The position numbers and the translations under genes are program-made. Below, one piece after another: positions 10,448 to 21,568 of a stretch of DNA of 64,000 nt (the first letter of the stretch is position 1; the number at the start of each line of letters is the position of its first letter). This DNA is from Mesostigma viride (lineage: Eukaryota; Streptophyta; Mesostigmatophyceae; Mesostigmatales; Mesostigmataceae): contig RPFO01000104.1 of the NCBI GenBank assembly GCA_009746045.1, positions 4,782,477 to 4,846,476 on the forward strand, read 5' to 3'. Under the pieces are notes generated by a model. It ran no database searches. It was not told the DNA's origin and saw nothing but the letters and a program-made list of their open reading frames with translations.

Positions 10448-10700
10448 AGACAAATCAATGCTCACACAGGTCATATTGCACCCACAGGGGATGCCGGAGG
10501 GTTTCGACGGGTCCGATTGTGCACCCTGTGCATGGCATGAGGGAAGGGGGGGGGCTCTGCCCCCTGCCTGCTGCTGTGCGCACTCAGGGATGCAGGCATG
10601 CAGCACTCTCCGGTGGTCCGTGACTCCCCAACTGAACGGGAGCAAATTAAATCAAATCAAATTTAAGATGACACCGTTGGGACAAGATAACGGCAGGCTC
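10448..10700. repeat. Retroelement remnant with 3' hairpin (family G)
   Basis: After a short LINE A-like stretch, the segment contains CTCCGTGACTCCCCAAC and GGGAGCA followed by an AT-rich tail at about 10640-10660. The same terminus, with the pairing arms GTGCTCC and GGGAGCAC, ends the 86-bp insertion at 30323-30408. No ORF of known family was found here. Confidence 0.5.
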
Positions 10701-10756
10701 GAGCTGCCATGGTCCTGATTCTCCCAATTTCTGCCCTGGTTGTCTCCTAATTGATG

Positions 10757-10815
10757 TTGGTGAGTCTGGTGAGTCTGGTGAGTCTGGTGAGTCTGGTGAG
10801 TCTGGTGAGTATGGT
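10757..10815. repeat. 9-bp tandem repeat (GGTGAGTCT)n
   Basis: About six copies of a 9-bp unit. The unit resembles a 5' splice site but there is no gene context here. Confidence 0.85.
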
Positions 10816-10964
10816 AAGTATGGCCCTAGGGAGGTTGCTGGGCGACCACCAGTGCACGACTAGTGTCACCGCTGCCTGCCGGAGCTGGCAAAGCTGCAGC
10901 CGCAGCTGCCGCATTTTCATGGGCGAGCGCATCCGCCCAACTGCGTTGCGCACGTCGAGGGGCG

Positions 10965-11122
10965 TTTGCTCGTCATATATTGCGTAATAGATTCGGAAAA
11001 TTATATTAGCATGTGTGTCTTAAAAAGACGAAGCGATAGTGATATTCACGGCTAAATTTGGTGCTCAAACGTGAAAGTTATGAGCTCCGCCGTCAGCCAT
11101 GGCTACCTCGTGGCTCGTGGCT
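10965..11122 (+). repeat. Dispersed repeat F, uninterrupted copy
   Basis: CGTTTGCTCGTCATATATTG through TTCGGAAAATTATATTAGC to GAGCTCCGCCGTCAGCC. This copy represents the state before the LINE insertions seen at 5443-7198, although it is diverged at the target (no exact GGGAATATATAT). Confidence 0.75.
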
Positions 11123-11500
11123 CCTGCTGCTATGGTGCTGGTGATATATGGCATGCATGCCAAGGTGACAGGTCCTCATTGCGGACATGAGCAGCGTATC
11201 CTATTCTGAAAATGGATCTCAGCATGTTGGTGACCGCACCGTCCAGCTTGCGGGCCAGGTCGGCGGTGAGGGTCCACGGCTCGGCCCCATACGTAAGAAC
11301 GGGAAGGGCGAGGACCTTAAACAGGTCCTGTTTCTCGATCTTGCCGGCCCAGGGGCTTGCGCCACAGGGCCCGGTATTGGCGTAAAGCGTGCCAGGCGAG
11401 GGAGATGCGGTGGTCGACATCACCCTCGCAGCTGGGAAGCAGGCTGCCCAGCAACTTGACACGGTCCCGATACAGGACTCGAGAGCCGTCAAGAAGAAAG
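11122..11500 (-). mobile_element. LINE reverse transcriptase thumb fragment
   Basis: The minus strand encodes LFKVLALPVLTYGAEPWTL and KLDGAVTNMLRSIFRIGY, closely matching the thumb of the reverse transcriptase at 1-2193. Both ends are truncated. It abuts the 3' end of LINE B copy 2. Confidence 0.75.
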
Positions 11501-11504
11501 AGGA

Positions 11505-11950
11505 TGGGATGGATGATGTAAGCTAGCTAGGTCCTAGTTACAGGGGTGTGGGCACCACGGCCCGAATCGCAATGAATGCCATACACAGTCACACGCGGAG
11601 CCCCCACAGACTTGGGGTTGGTCTCCTTCATGACTACTTGCCATCTATCCTTGCGTACCATCTGCCTCCATATTACAGACAAACCAGGAGGCTGCCCGGG
11701 TGTGAGCCCGTCACGTCTAGGGTAGCACATGTCCATGCCGAGTCTATCACGAAAAGTCCACGGGTGGCAGCCCTGCCGCGCGCGGCCTGGGGCAGGCCAG
11801 GTGAGGACATAACGCCCGGGCTGGGCGGGCTTGCAGTGCCAGCTAGTCTATCTGATGTACGTGTCTACCTGATCTGTGCAGGCCAGGCGCCTGCGCCTAA
11901 GAATATGGGATATAATAGGGCAAATCAGCGTACAAATCCTCATTAACTCT
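11505..11950 (-). mobile_element. LINE B copy 2, 3' part
   Basis: Minus-strand sequence matching 7430-7905: a YVLTWPAPG-like segment, FRDRLGMDMCYPRRDG, RWQVVMKET and the 3' region. The 5' remainder of this copy lies at 13494-13655, because an ORF1-only element inserted between the two. Confidence 0.78.
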
Positions 11951-11961
11951 GTGCAAACCAA

Positions 11962-13483
11962 TTAATTAATTAATTAATTATCAACATCACTCCGTTGGGA
12001 GTAAATGTAGCACATAGCCCTGAGAAGGGGCATATGGCTTTTAATACATTCTAGGCTACTTCATGCAAGGGTGGGAATGTAAGCTACCCCTGCTCTAGGT
12101 GCCTCAAGGGCACCGGCACCACCATGCTGTCTCAGGTTCAACCCAACTAAGGGGATCCTGGCACGGGGGAGGAAGATCATCATGGCTATAGATACAAAAA
12201 CTAGAGCGTGGCATCTCAGCAGAGAGCAGCTCTCTGCATGGGCACAGCATAACTAAATAAAACTAGGCATCATCTGGAGTGTGGCACATCATAGGCACAC
12301 ATGGTTAAATAATGCTCGTGGCTCAGCTGGTATAGTGCCTGTAGGAGGCGTACATGTACATGGCCACGGTCTATCTATTCTACACTGCTACTGCTGTATT
12401 CCCCTAAGCTGGGGCGTCTGGAGTCGCTGGGGCCGCGGGGGTCGCATGCCAGGGCTTGTGGCCGACGTAGATGGCAGCCCCCTTCCAGTACACCGGCTGC
12501 CCCGCCTTGGTCTGCCGGAGCTGGAGGTAGGTCGGCCATAGCTCCCGTCGCCGTTGTTGCTGCGCCAGGGTCAAGTCGTCGTCGAGGGTGAAGAGAGTCT
12601 TCTCGAGCCGCTTGCGGCGTCGGAGAAAAGAAATCTTGTCCGCCGGGGTCTTAAAGGTGAGAAGGAGCGGGGGCGGCCCTGCCTTACCCCGCGCGCGGGG
12701 AAGGCGGTGGGCGACCAGCTCGATCTCACCAGTAAGGCCCATGCGACTAAGAATTTCTCTCTCAAACGCACGTGCAAGCTTCTCGGAATTCTCACCTTCC
12801 TCCATGTCGAGGTTCTTGACAATGACGTTAAGGCTGCGCTTGGCAAGCTCGGCCTCCTCGCGGAGGTCAAGCGTCTGCCGCTGGAGCTGGGCTGCGACGG
12901 CGGAGGTGGTGGAGGTGACCAGTATGCTGCTTAAGCATGTCCGCCCAGGTCGTGATGGGAGGAGCATCGCCGGCCAGGCCAGCCGGGGCTGGCTTGGCGG
13001 CAATGTCCTTCACCGCCTGGGCGGTGAGGCCTGCGGTGTTTTGCAAGACCTCGATGGCGATTGCATTGTCCTTAAGACGCTGGTCAATGTCGCGGAGCTG
13101 GGCGGTGATGGAGTCGGAGGGGGGGGGGGGGGGGGGGGACGCGAGGGGGGTGGCGGTGGCGGTGGCGGTGGTGGTGGGGATGGTGGGGAGCTCAGCAGCC
13201 AGCTTACGACCCAAAGCTTGCATGTCGCAAGCGAGGGGTGTCACCTGCTGTGAGAGGAGGCGGAGGAGGGCGAATTCGGTCAAGGGGACGGGTTGCCAGA
13301 GGTCCGCGGAACAGTGTTGAAGGATGGAAAAGAGGGCGGCAAGCTGAAGGCGCGGTCGCGACCAGCCAGACAGGTCAGCTGAGCGGAGCTGAAACTGGCC
13401 GTCAGACTGGCTGCGGAAGCATTTGTGGCGTTGGAGGCGCTGGCACAGGTCCAGAAGGGAGGCATACGACCCATAAAACAGGA
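11962..13483 (-). mobile_element. ORF1-only non-autonomous retroelement, copy 1
   Basis: The unit has, on the minus strand, an ORF1-like gene (13483-12404), a 3' untranslated region (12404-11985) and a (TTAA)n-type tail (11962-11982). It is flanked by a target duplication of 10-11 bp, GTGCAAACCAA, at 11951-11961 and 13484-13494, and the flanks together form one LINE B copy. No reverse transcriptase or endonuclease is present between the duplications, so the inserted unit carried ORF1 only. A second unit of the same structure is at 33255-34889 and an isolated 3' region is at 36427-36726. Confidence 0.85.
12404..13483 (-). pseudogene. ORF1-like RNA-binding protein of the ORF1-only element
   Basis: The N-terminal half (13483-12867) begins FYGSYASLLDLC, contains LSQQVTPLACDMQALG, a proline tract and NAIAIEVLQNTAGLTAQAV. 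A single frameshift at about 12920 leads to the C-terminal half (to 12404): RQTLDLREEAELAKRSLN, VIVKNLDMEEGENSEKLA, HRLPRARGKAGPPPLLLTF and LDDDLTLAQQQRRR. A coiled-coil-like helix, then an RRM-like strand (VIVKNL) and a basic C-terminal domain with DDLT..QQ..R is the layout of L1-type ORF1 proteins, which bind element RNA as chaperones. Family assignment is by these motifs. The G run at 13121-13138 encodes the proline tract. The copy is 5'-truncated. Confidence 0.72.
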
Positions 13484-13493
13484 GTGCAAACCA

Positions 13494-13655
13494 AAGGGGA
13501 TGCCTTGCGCGCAGCATCTTGGTGACGAGCGTTGCCGTCGAGTCGTTGCTCCAGCTCCTGCGTCAGTGTCCAGGTCTCGGCGCCGTTGGTCAGGATCGTC
13601 ACAATGACGACCTTGATCGAAGAGGTCACCCTTGACGATCCGGGGTAGGGCAGGG
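13494..13655 (-). mobile_element. LINE B copy 2, 5' part (thumb fragment)
   Basis: Minus strand: KVVIVTILTNGAETWTL and QELEQRLDG, matching 7914-8026. It continues into 11950-11505 across the inserted ORF1-only element. Confidence 0.72.
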
Positions 13656-13659
13656 TTGC

Positions 13660-13965
13660 TCCAGTTGGGAGATCATGTAGCACGTATTCCCTTGCTTGAT
13701 GGATGGAGGTGAGCGAAGCCGCGAAACCTGACTAAGCTAACTATAAGCTAATCTAGAAAATCCTAACTACTCTAGAAAATCCTAAAAAACAGCAAAGCGC
13801 CCCTTCCTCCTGGGGGGGGGGGGTCTTGCCCACAGGGGCTGGCGTGTGAGCCTGGACAATGGTCTGCCACCTCTGCTTGTTCAGCATAGCAGTCCAAGCA
13901 AGAGAGAGGGAGGAAATGCGGTGTTCAAACGTAGCTGGGACCACTACTAGGTCCGCCAGCAACTG
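13660..13965 (-). mobile_element. LINE A-family 3' fragment
   Basis: The minus strand encodes LVVVPATFEHRISSLSLAW and WQTIVQAHTPAPVGK, then the 3' untranslated region with AGGATTTTCTAGA and the start of the CTCCC hairpin. It matches LINE A at 1890-2150. The tail itself is missing at the junction with LINE B. Confidence 0.8.
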
Positions 13966-14019
13966 CTGTGTACGGTCACATCAATCCGAAAACCCATTTT
14001 CTTCCCCTGGAAAATATTT

Positions 14020-15110
14020 GGAGATGGAATAATGGTCAGTTTGACCTCAAATTTGGCACCAAGGTTCCTTATCAGATATCTTATGATGCCATGTGGTCAA
14101 AAAAATTTTTGGGAGTTGGCAGCATGGTAACATGGTGACATTTGCTAGCAAAAAATACCGTATTTTCAGCACTTTCTGGCATGTATGCATATATAATGAC
14201 ATCAAATGAACTCAGTTGGGCCTGGAACTTTGCACATGTTCTAAACACATCCCATGCAGCATGCCCACAAAGTTTCAGGCTGGTTGGATGACAAATTGGT
14301 GACAAATGCTAGCATAAATACCCCCAAAATGCAGTTTTTCATGGTTTTTTAAGGGTTTTATCACACATATGCATACATAATGACACCAAATGAACTCAGT
14401 TGGGCCTGGAACTTTGCACATGTTCTAAACACATCCTATGCAGCATGCCCACAAAGTTTCAGGCTGGTTGGATGACAAATTGGTGACAAATGCTAGCATA
14501 AATACCCCCAAAATGCAGTTTTTCATGGTTTTCCAAGGGTTTCATCACACATTTGCATATATAATGACATCAAATGAACTCAGTTGGACCTGGGACTTGG
14601 CACATGTTCTAAACACATCCCATGCAGCATGCCCACAAAGTTTCAGGCTGGTTGGACGACAAATTGGTGACAAATGCTAGCATAAATACCCCAAAAATGC
14701 AGTTTTTCATGGTTTTCCAAGGGTTTTATCACACAAATGCATACATAAAGACACCAAATGAGCTCAGTTGGAGCTGGAACTTTGCACATGTTCTAAACAC
14801 ATCCCATGCAGCATGCCCACAAAGTTTCAGGCTGGTTGGATGACAAAACGGTGACTGATGCTAGCGACCCCCCCCCCCCAAAAAAATGCAGTTTTTCATG
14901 GTTTTCCAAGGGTTCCAACACATGGGTGCCTATATCAATGAACTCAGTTAAGCCTATAGAACTTTGCACAGCTCATAAAAACATCTATGTTAACTGCCCA
15001 CAAGAAATTCAGACTGTTTGAATGACAAATAGGTGACAGATGCTAGCAAACATAGCACAAAAAATGCAGTTCCTAGTAATTGTTTTTCAAGGGTTTCATC
15101 CCATAGTTGC
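14020..15110. repeat. 184-bp tandem satellite
   Basis: The unit start (ATGACATCAAATGAACTCAG) recurs at 14196, 14380, 14564 and 14748, giving an exact period of 184; more diverged units extend to about 15110 and to the left of 14150. Shared landmarks are TTTGCACATGTTCTAAACAC and AAAATGCAGTTTTTCATGG. Small ORFs within it repeat with the array and are not genes. Confidence 0.88.
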
Positions 15111-15295
15111 ATGTCAACCATTCCAGTTTGGGATATATAGTCAGGTTCCCAACAACACATCTAGATGATATATTATGTGATATTGCAGGAAGGCAGACTT
15201 AGGGGCACACGCCCGGCCCATGATACAACGTCAACATGTACATCAACAACACACACGTAACTTAGCTAATCTTCATAATAAAAAGCACACCTTCC

Positions 15296-15719
15296 CCACC
15301 CACCCACCCACCCACCCACCCACCCACCCACCCACCCACCCACCCACCCACCCACCCACCCACCCACCCACCCACCCACCCACCCACCCACCCACCCACC
15401 CACCCACCCACCCACCCACCCACCCACCCACCCACCACCCACCCACCCACCCACCCACCCACCACCCACCCACCCACCCACCCACCCACCCACCCACCCA
15501 CCACCCACCCACCCACCCACCACCCACCCACCCACCCACCCACCCACCACCCACCACCCACCCACCCACCCACCCACCCACCCACCCACCCACCCACCCA
15601 CCCACCCACCCACCCACCCACCCACCACCCACCCACCCACCCACCCACCCACCCACCCACCCACCCACCCACCCACCCACCCACCCACCCACCCACCCAC
15701 CCACCCACCCACCCACCCA
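15296..15719. repeat. (CCCA)n microsatellite array
   Basis: About 420 bp of CCCA repeats with occasional one-base slips (CACCACCC). It is the first of three adjoining tetranucleotide arrays. Confidence 0.97.
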
Positions 15720-15727
15720 TATAACCA

Positions 15728-15971
<244 letters not shown>

Positions 15972-15977
15972 GTCATG

Positions 15978-17080
15978 CCTTCCCTCCCTCCCTCCCTCCC
16001 TCCCTCCCTCCCTCCCTCCCTCCCTCCCTCCCTCCCTCCCTCCCTCCCTCCCTCCCTCCCTCCTCCTCCCTCCCTCCCTCCCTCCCTCCCTCCCTCCCTC
16101 CCTCCCTCCCTCCCTCCCTCCCTCCTCCCTCCCTCCCTCCCTCCCTCCTCCCTCCTCCTCCCTCCCTCCCTCCCTCCTCCCTCCTCCCTCCCTCCCTCCC
16201 TCCCTCCCTCCCTCCCTCCCTCCCTCCCTCCTCCCTCCCTCCCTCCCTCCCTCCCTCCCTCCCTCCCTCCCTCCCTCCCTCCCCCTCCCTCCCTCCCTCC
16301 CTCCCTCCTCCCTCCCTCCCCCTCCCTCCCTCCCTCCCTCCCTCCCTCCCTCCCTCCTCCTCCCTCCCTCCCTCCCTCCCTCCCTCCCTCCCTCCCTCCC
16401 TCCCTCCCTCCCTCCCTCCCTCCCTCCCTCCTCCCTCCCTCCCTCCCTCCCCTCCCTCCCTCCTCCCTCCCTCCCTCCCTCCCTCCCTCCCTCCCTCCCT
16501 CCTCCCTCCCTCCCTCCCTCCCTCCTCCCTCCCTCCTCCTCCCTCCCTCCTCCTCCCTCCCTCCCTCCCTCCCTCCCTCCCTCCTCCCTCCCTCCCTCCC
16601 TCCCTCCCTCCTCCCTCCCTCCCTCCCTCCTCCTCCCTCCCTCCCTCCCTCCCTCCTCCCTCCTCCCTCCCTCCTCCCTCCCTCCCTCCCTCCTCCTCCT
16701 CCCTCCCTCCCTCCCTCTCCCTCCCTCCCTCCCTCCTCCTCCCTCCCTCCCCCCTCCCTCCCTCCCTCCCTCCCTCCTCCCTCCCTCCTCCCTCCCTCCC
16801 TCCCTCCCTCCCTCCCTCCCTCCCTCCCTCCCTCCCTCCTCCCTCCTCCCTCCCTCCCTCCCTCCCTCCCTCCTCCCTCCCTCCCTCCCTCCCTCCCTCC
16901 CTCCTCCCTCCCTCCCTCCCTCCCTCTCCCTCCTCCCTCCCTCCTCCTCCCTCCCTCCCTCCCTCCCTCCCTCCTCCCTCCCTCCCTCCCTCCCTCCCTC
17001 CCTCCCTCCCTCCCTCCCTCCCTCCCTCCCTCCCTCCCTCCCTCCCTCCCTCCCTCCCTCCCTCCCTCCCTCCCTCCCCC
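15978..17080. repeat. (CCCT)n microsatellite array
   Basis: About 1.1 kb of pure pyrimidine CCCT repeats with many CCT slips. The strand asymmetry is complete, so the tract could form triplex (H-DNA) structures. The very long ORFs through it on both strands are artefacts of the repeat. Confidence 0.97.
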
Positions 17081-18547
17081 ATCATTCATGCATCCGTTCA
17101 TTCATGCATGCATCCACTCGTTCATTAACATGCCTCCGTCGGTCAGGGGTTCAAAATGATGCAACAGACACCAGAAAAGGGAGAAGGAGCCGCCTCCCCA
17201 ACGTGCCGCCCCGCGACGGCAGCGATGGGCCCAGGGGGGTAACTGTGCGCTTTGTCTTGTTCGCCGGGGTGCGCCGGCGGGGTGCGGGCACTGTCGCGTT
17301 TTTTTTTGCCCGCCCGCCCCAGTCCTTGTCGCAGTGCCTCCTCAGGCCATGGCGGCAGGGTAAGAGTTCTTTTCGCCCGTCGCCGGACGCTTAAACCACT
17401 AGAATACGCCGGTTAATGACGATAAAAAAGCGGGTTACAACGATAGAAACCAGTAGATGTTGGTTCTCCCGCACCCCGGGCACACCTAAGACATCGCCAG
17501 CTAGCCCCCCCCGCAGTTCATGCAGCGGACAATGTTTACCCCCCCAAGGGAAGTCATAAAGCTGCAAGAAATGGGGTGAAAGCGATTCAATCCACGACAT
17601 GCATTTTTGCCGGGCCTGTCAGCGCTCCTATAATTCTGACTTTTACGGGGAAATTGCGTGCAACATGGAAACGCAAAATTAAGGGAATTCCAACATTAAA
17701 TTTCTTCGAAATGATATAAGGAATCGTTCGAAAGCGTGCCCTCCCACCAGGTGCGTCTTAATCTGTGCTAGACATTACCTTGCACACGCACGGGTGGCTG
17801 AGCTCGGCGAGCGAAACTGGCCACTGCTGCGTGTTTGCCCTCGCACACACACACAAAGTAACTGTTTCCCGACGTTTTTTTTGCAGAATAAATTTCCTTA
17901 CGTTAATTCCGATCGAACAACAAGCGAAATCCGGTACAAAATGGCTTCGTAATCCGTGCACAGTAAATTTTCACGCTACCATAGCCTTCGCAATGGAATT
18001 TGCACTCAACATCTCCCGCGCGCACCGAATTTCGTCAATTTCACCCCGGATTTGCCGCGGACACTTTGGCGCGGCGTCGGATTGATGTGGTTCATATGGC
18101 AGCACGGGAGCAAGTGTAATTAATTAATTAATGCTCTACGTCCAACACACATGCTAGCAGAGATGATAAAAAGAATGAATGCTGTGAAAAAATATGGAAA
18201 AAAAATTTCCTAATAACATGACAGTGGTATATTGATGTTGATAATAAAAACAATGATAAAAAATTCTACTTCTAGTTTCTAAACACGTCATAAGCCGTGT
18301 GAAGGTCTTGCCATGACTGCTAGCCCCATAGCCAAACGGTTGTTTCAGAATAGGTCGGAGCTCTGCACAGAAGCGAAATCTACGTGTTGTCAATCCAGCC
18401 CTGCAAAGTTGCCGTGTAGGCCACACGGTCGAACAGCTTTAATGCTGTCAACAATCGGCTCCGAACGTGGACAGTTTTATCTTCTGATCAGTTTTCTGAA
18501 CAGTTTTATCTGCCCACACGTGCCAAACGCATTGGGCACGCACAGAT
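17081..18547. other. Intergenic, no gene recognised
   Basis: I find no recognisable protein or RNA gene. There is a short CATTCATGCATGCATCC repeat at 17085-17130 and an AATT tract at 18117-18132, which may be the tail of a very short retroelement insertion. Confidence 0.5.
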
Positions 18548-19712
18548 GCAAGGTATAGGATAGTGGTAGAGAACCGGTGTAATCCGGTCAAGTAGCACCA
18601 GCTATGAGGTAGGATAGCGGGAGAGAACCGGTGTAATCCGGTCAAGTAGCACCAGCTATGAGGTAGGATAGGAGGAGAGAACCGGTGTAATCCGGTCCAG
18701 TAGCACCAGCTATGAGGTAGGATAGGAGGAGAGAACCGGTGTAATCCGGTCAAGTAGCACCAGCTATGAGGTAGGATAGCGGGAGAGAACCGCTGAGGTT
18801 GGGTCTATTAGTACTAGCTGTAAGGTAGGATAGTGGTAGAGAACCGGTGTAATCCGGTCAAGTAGCACCAGCTATGAGGTAGGATAGCAGGAGAGAACCG
18901 CTGAGGTTGGGTCTATTAGTACTAGCTGTAAGGTAGGATAGTGGTAGAGAACCGGTGTAATCCGGTCAAGTAGCACCAGCTATGAGGTAGGATAGCAGGA
19001 GAGAACCGTTGAGGTTGGGTCTATTAGTACTAGCTGTAAGGTAGGATAGTGGTAGAGAACCGGTGTAATCCGGTCAAGTAGCACCAGCTATGAGGTAGGA
19101 TAGCAGGAGAGAACCGTTGAGGTTGGGTCTATTAGTACTAGCTGTAAGGTAGGATAGTGGTAGAGAACCGGTGTAATCCGGTCAAGTAGCACCCTAAGCG
19201 GCTATGAGGTAGGATAGCAGGAGAGAACCGGTGTAATCCGGTCAAGTAGCACCAGCTATGAGGTAGGATAGCAGGAGGGAACCGGTGAGGTTGGGTCTAT
19301 TAGTACTAGCTGTAAGGTAGGATAGTGGTAGAGAACCGGTGTAATCCGGTCAAGTAGCACTAGCTATGAGGTAGGATAGCAGGAGGGAACCGGTGTAATC
19401 CGGTCAAGCAGCACCAGCTATGAGGTAGGATAGCAGGAGGGAACCGGTGTAATCCGGTCAAGTAGCACCAGCTAAGAGGTAGGATAGCAGGAGAGAACCG
19501 GTGTAATCCGGTCAAGTAGCACCAGCTATGAGGTAGGATAGCAGGAGAAACCGCTGAGGTTGGGTCCATGAGAACTAGCTATGAGGTAGGATAGGAGGAG
19601 GGAACCGGTGTAATCCGGTCAAGTAGCACCAGCTATGAGGTAGGATAGCGGGAGAGAGCCGGTGTAGTCCGGTCAATCAGCGCTAGCAGTAAGGTAGGAC
19701 AGCGGGAGAGAA
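18548..19712. repeat. 54-bp minisatellite with two unit types
   Basis: About 21 copies of a 54-bp unit. Type A contains ACCGGTGTAATCCGGT, an imperfect palindrome (ACCGG..CCGGT). Type B replaces that part with GAGGTTGGGTCTATTAG. In the middle of the array A and B alternate, giving a 108-bp higher-order period; at both ends type A predominates. Confidence 0.92.
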
Positions 19713-20520
19713 GATCGCATGCACGTCAGAAGCTGCCGCTCCAGGTGAAGGGCACCAGGTCGTAGAGAACACGGGCGAATTGACCAGATTCCTGCAAATT
19801 GTATGCAAGCAGCAGCAATGACATAAATGCACATATTTTAGAAAACATTTTTGCTAAACAACCAGTGCAATTCAACTTACGTTAATGTTGTAATTAACAA
19901 AATCTCATGTAAGGTGCCCATAAGCAAGTGCTAAACACACGAATAAGTCTGGCATTCTTAGAAATAGGGCAACCTTGCCAACTAAGAAAACTTGTGCAAC
20001 ACAGCAAAACTGACATTTGTCAAGCCTCAAGCAGGAAGACAAGGCAAGCGGAATTTGCACAAAAGTTTATGGAAACACAGCAAAGAAGCCTGGCAGACAT
20101 TACGGAGTCATGCTTCCAAGCTCGGTTCATGAACTGGTATCGAGTCCAGAGACCTTGGACAGGAAAGAAATGCCTTAAACTCACCAGATGTAGTCGACTG
20201 TATTGAAGTTCAACTGTAATTTACTCTGAAACTTGCCACCCGCGCGCTCCCTGCAAGCAAAATACGCAAAGTTGAAGGGAACAAATTCAAGGCATATGAG
20301 CTTGTGTCGATCATGGAGGCTTTTCAAGGACCACATCACGATGACAGCCATCCTTCTTTAAGCAAGTGATGGGAGAATGAGAAAATGAGACAGGAAATCG
20401 GGAGTTATTGGCGGGGAGGGTGCAAATTTTCTCATTCAACCCGACCTATAACACATACAAAACACATATGCGTTTCGAACCTCACCTTGTCCAATCCGTG
20501 ACAAGGTAATCGACGGACCA

Positions 20521-20556
20521 CCAGCGGCAGCCTCAATCAGTGGATTGAGGCGCTGG
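20521..20556. other. Hairpin with bulged 14-bp stem
   Basis: CCAGCG, a 4-nt bulge GCAG, CCTCAATC, loop AGTG, GATTGAGG, CGCTGG: 6 plus 8 perfectly paired bases. Confidence 0.7.
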
Positions 20557-20697
20557 CATATAACCGTGGACGGACATTGATCAACGGAAACGCCTCTCCG
20601 TAAACAGCGACATTTGGGGACAGCATGGCGACAACTACTGGAGGCTGGCTACGAATTTCAGGAGTAGCGATGGCTTTTCTTGTAATTCGTGCCCAAC

Positions 20698-20719
20698 CGG
20701 CAATTCTATGGAATTGCCG
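20698..20719. other. Perfect 9-bp hairpin
   Basis: CGGCAATTC, loop TATG, GAATTGCCG. It may belong to the same structured element as the hairpin 150 bp upstream. Confidence 0.7.
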
Positions 20720-21568
20720 AGGGTCATCAATTGATCAGCGATTCATGATCGGTGGATCACGGCGCTGGCGGGAGAGCCATGGCTAGCACAAAACCATGGC
20801 CCTCGCGCGACCCCCTCCTAGCGACTCCGGCGATCTGCAGAGCATTTTGAGGTGCTTTCACTTTGCCGAGATGATCGCCGTGCTGATGTGGCGGTGCCGG
20901 TTCGTCATGCGGATAAGGAAGACCACACATTTTGCGTGGGAAATTCCATGTGCCGCGCCGCGCCCATCAGCTTACCGTGGGGCCAGCAAGAGCATCGTTT
21001 CGCGCCAAAATAGTCAGGCATCCTGCCACGTGGTATGCGCGGGTCATTCCTTACAAAGAGGGGAGGTCAGCAGAAGAAACGTGTGGGCGCTGCCTTAGGC
21101 TACGTGTGTAATCACAGTAATCACTGCAGCGCCAACTGCTCCTGAGCACCTTGACTCTCGGGCAGCCTGGAACGCTGCAGGTCTCCTTGATCCTTGAGCC
21201 AATATATATCCGCTTTATAACAGCTATTGCCCATACATCGTCTTCAATTCAGTTAGCTGCCTTGCAGTACGAGACGAAATGCGTTGAATTCGAATTGAGT
21301 AACATGGAATTGAAGTCTCTTCCAGACGCAAGGCGACTTGGGGGAGTGTACCTATCGCCTAGATCCCTCTCTGTTATTACTGGTACTGGTAGCTGAGCAG
21401 TTTAGTTGAGGGCGGCGAGCGCGCAAATCGTCGTATTCTGCAAAAGAGGATCGTGATAAATGACGCGTCTTTTACGTATAGTAAATTGCAAATTGAAGTA
21501 GGGTTTGAGCAGGGACCACATGAAATGTTTGCACAGCTCGGTGTCGTCTGACTCGACAGCATTTCCCG

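Larger units (their letters stand above)
19713..21568. other. Intergenic region upstream of the helicase gene
   Basis: No gene is recognised. Short ORFs at 19928-20206 and 20796-21098 show no family features. Two strong hairpins lie at 20521-20556 and 20698-20719. The promoter of the helicase gene should lie in the right part, but no clear element could be identified. Confidence 0.5.

Noticed and set aside
20796..21098. 100-codon ORF upstream of the helicase
   Set aside because: No domain, no repeat elsewhere in the window, and no splice context; length is within chance expectation.
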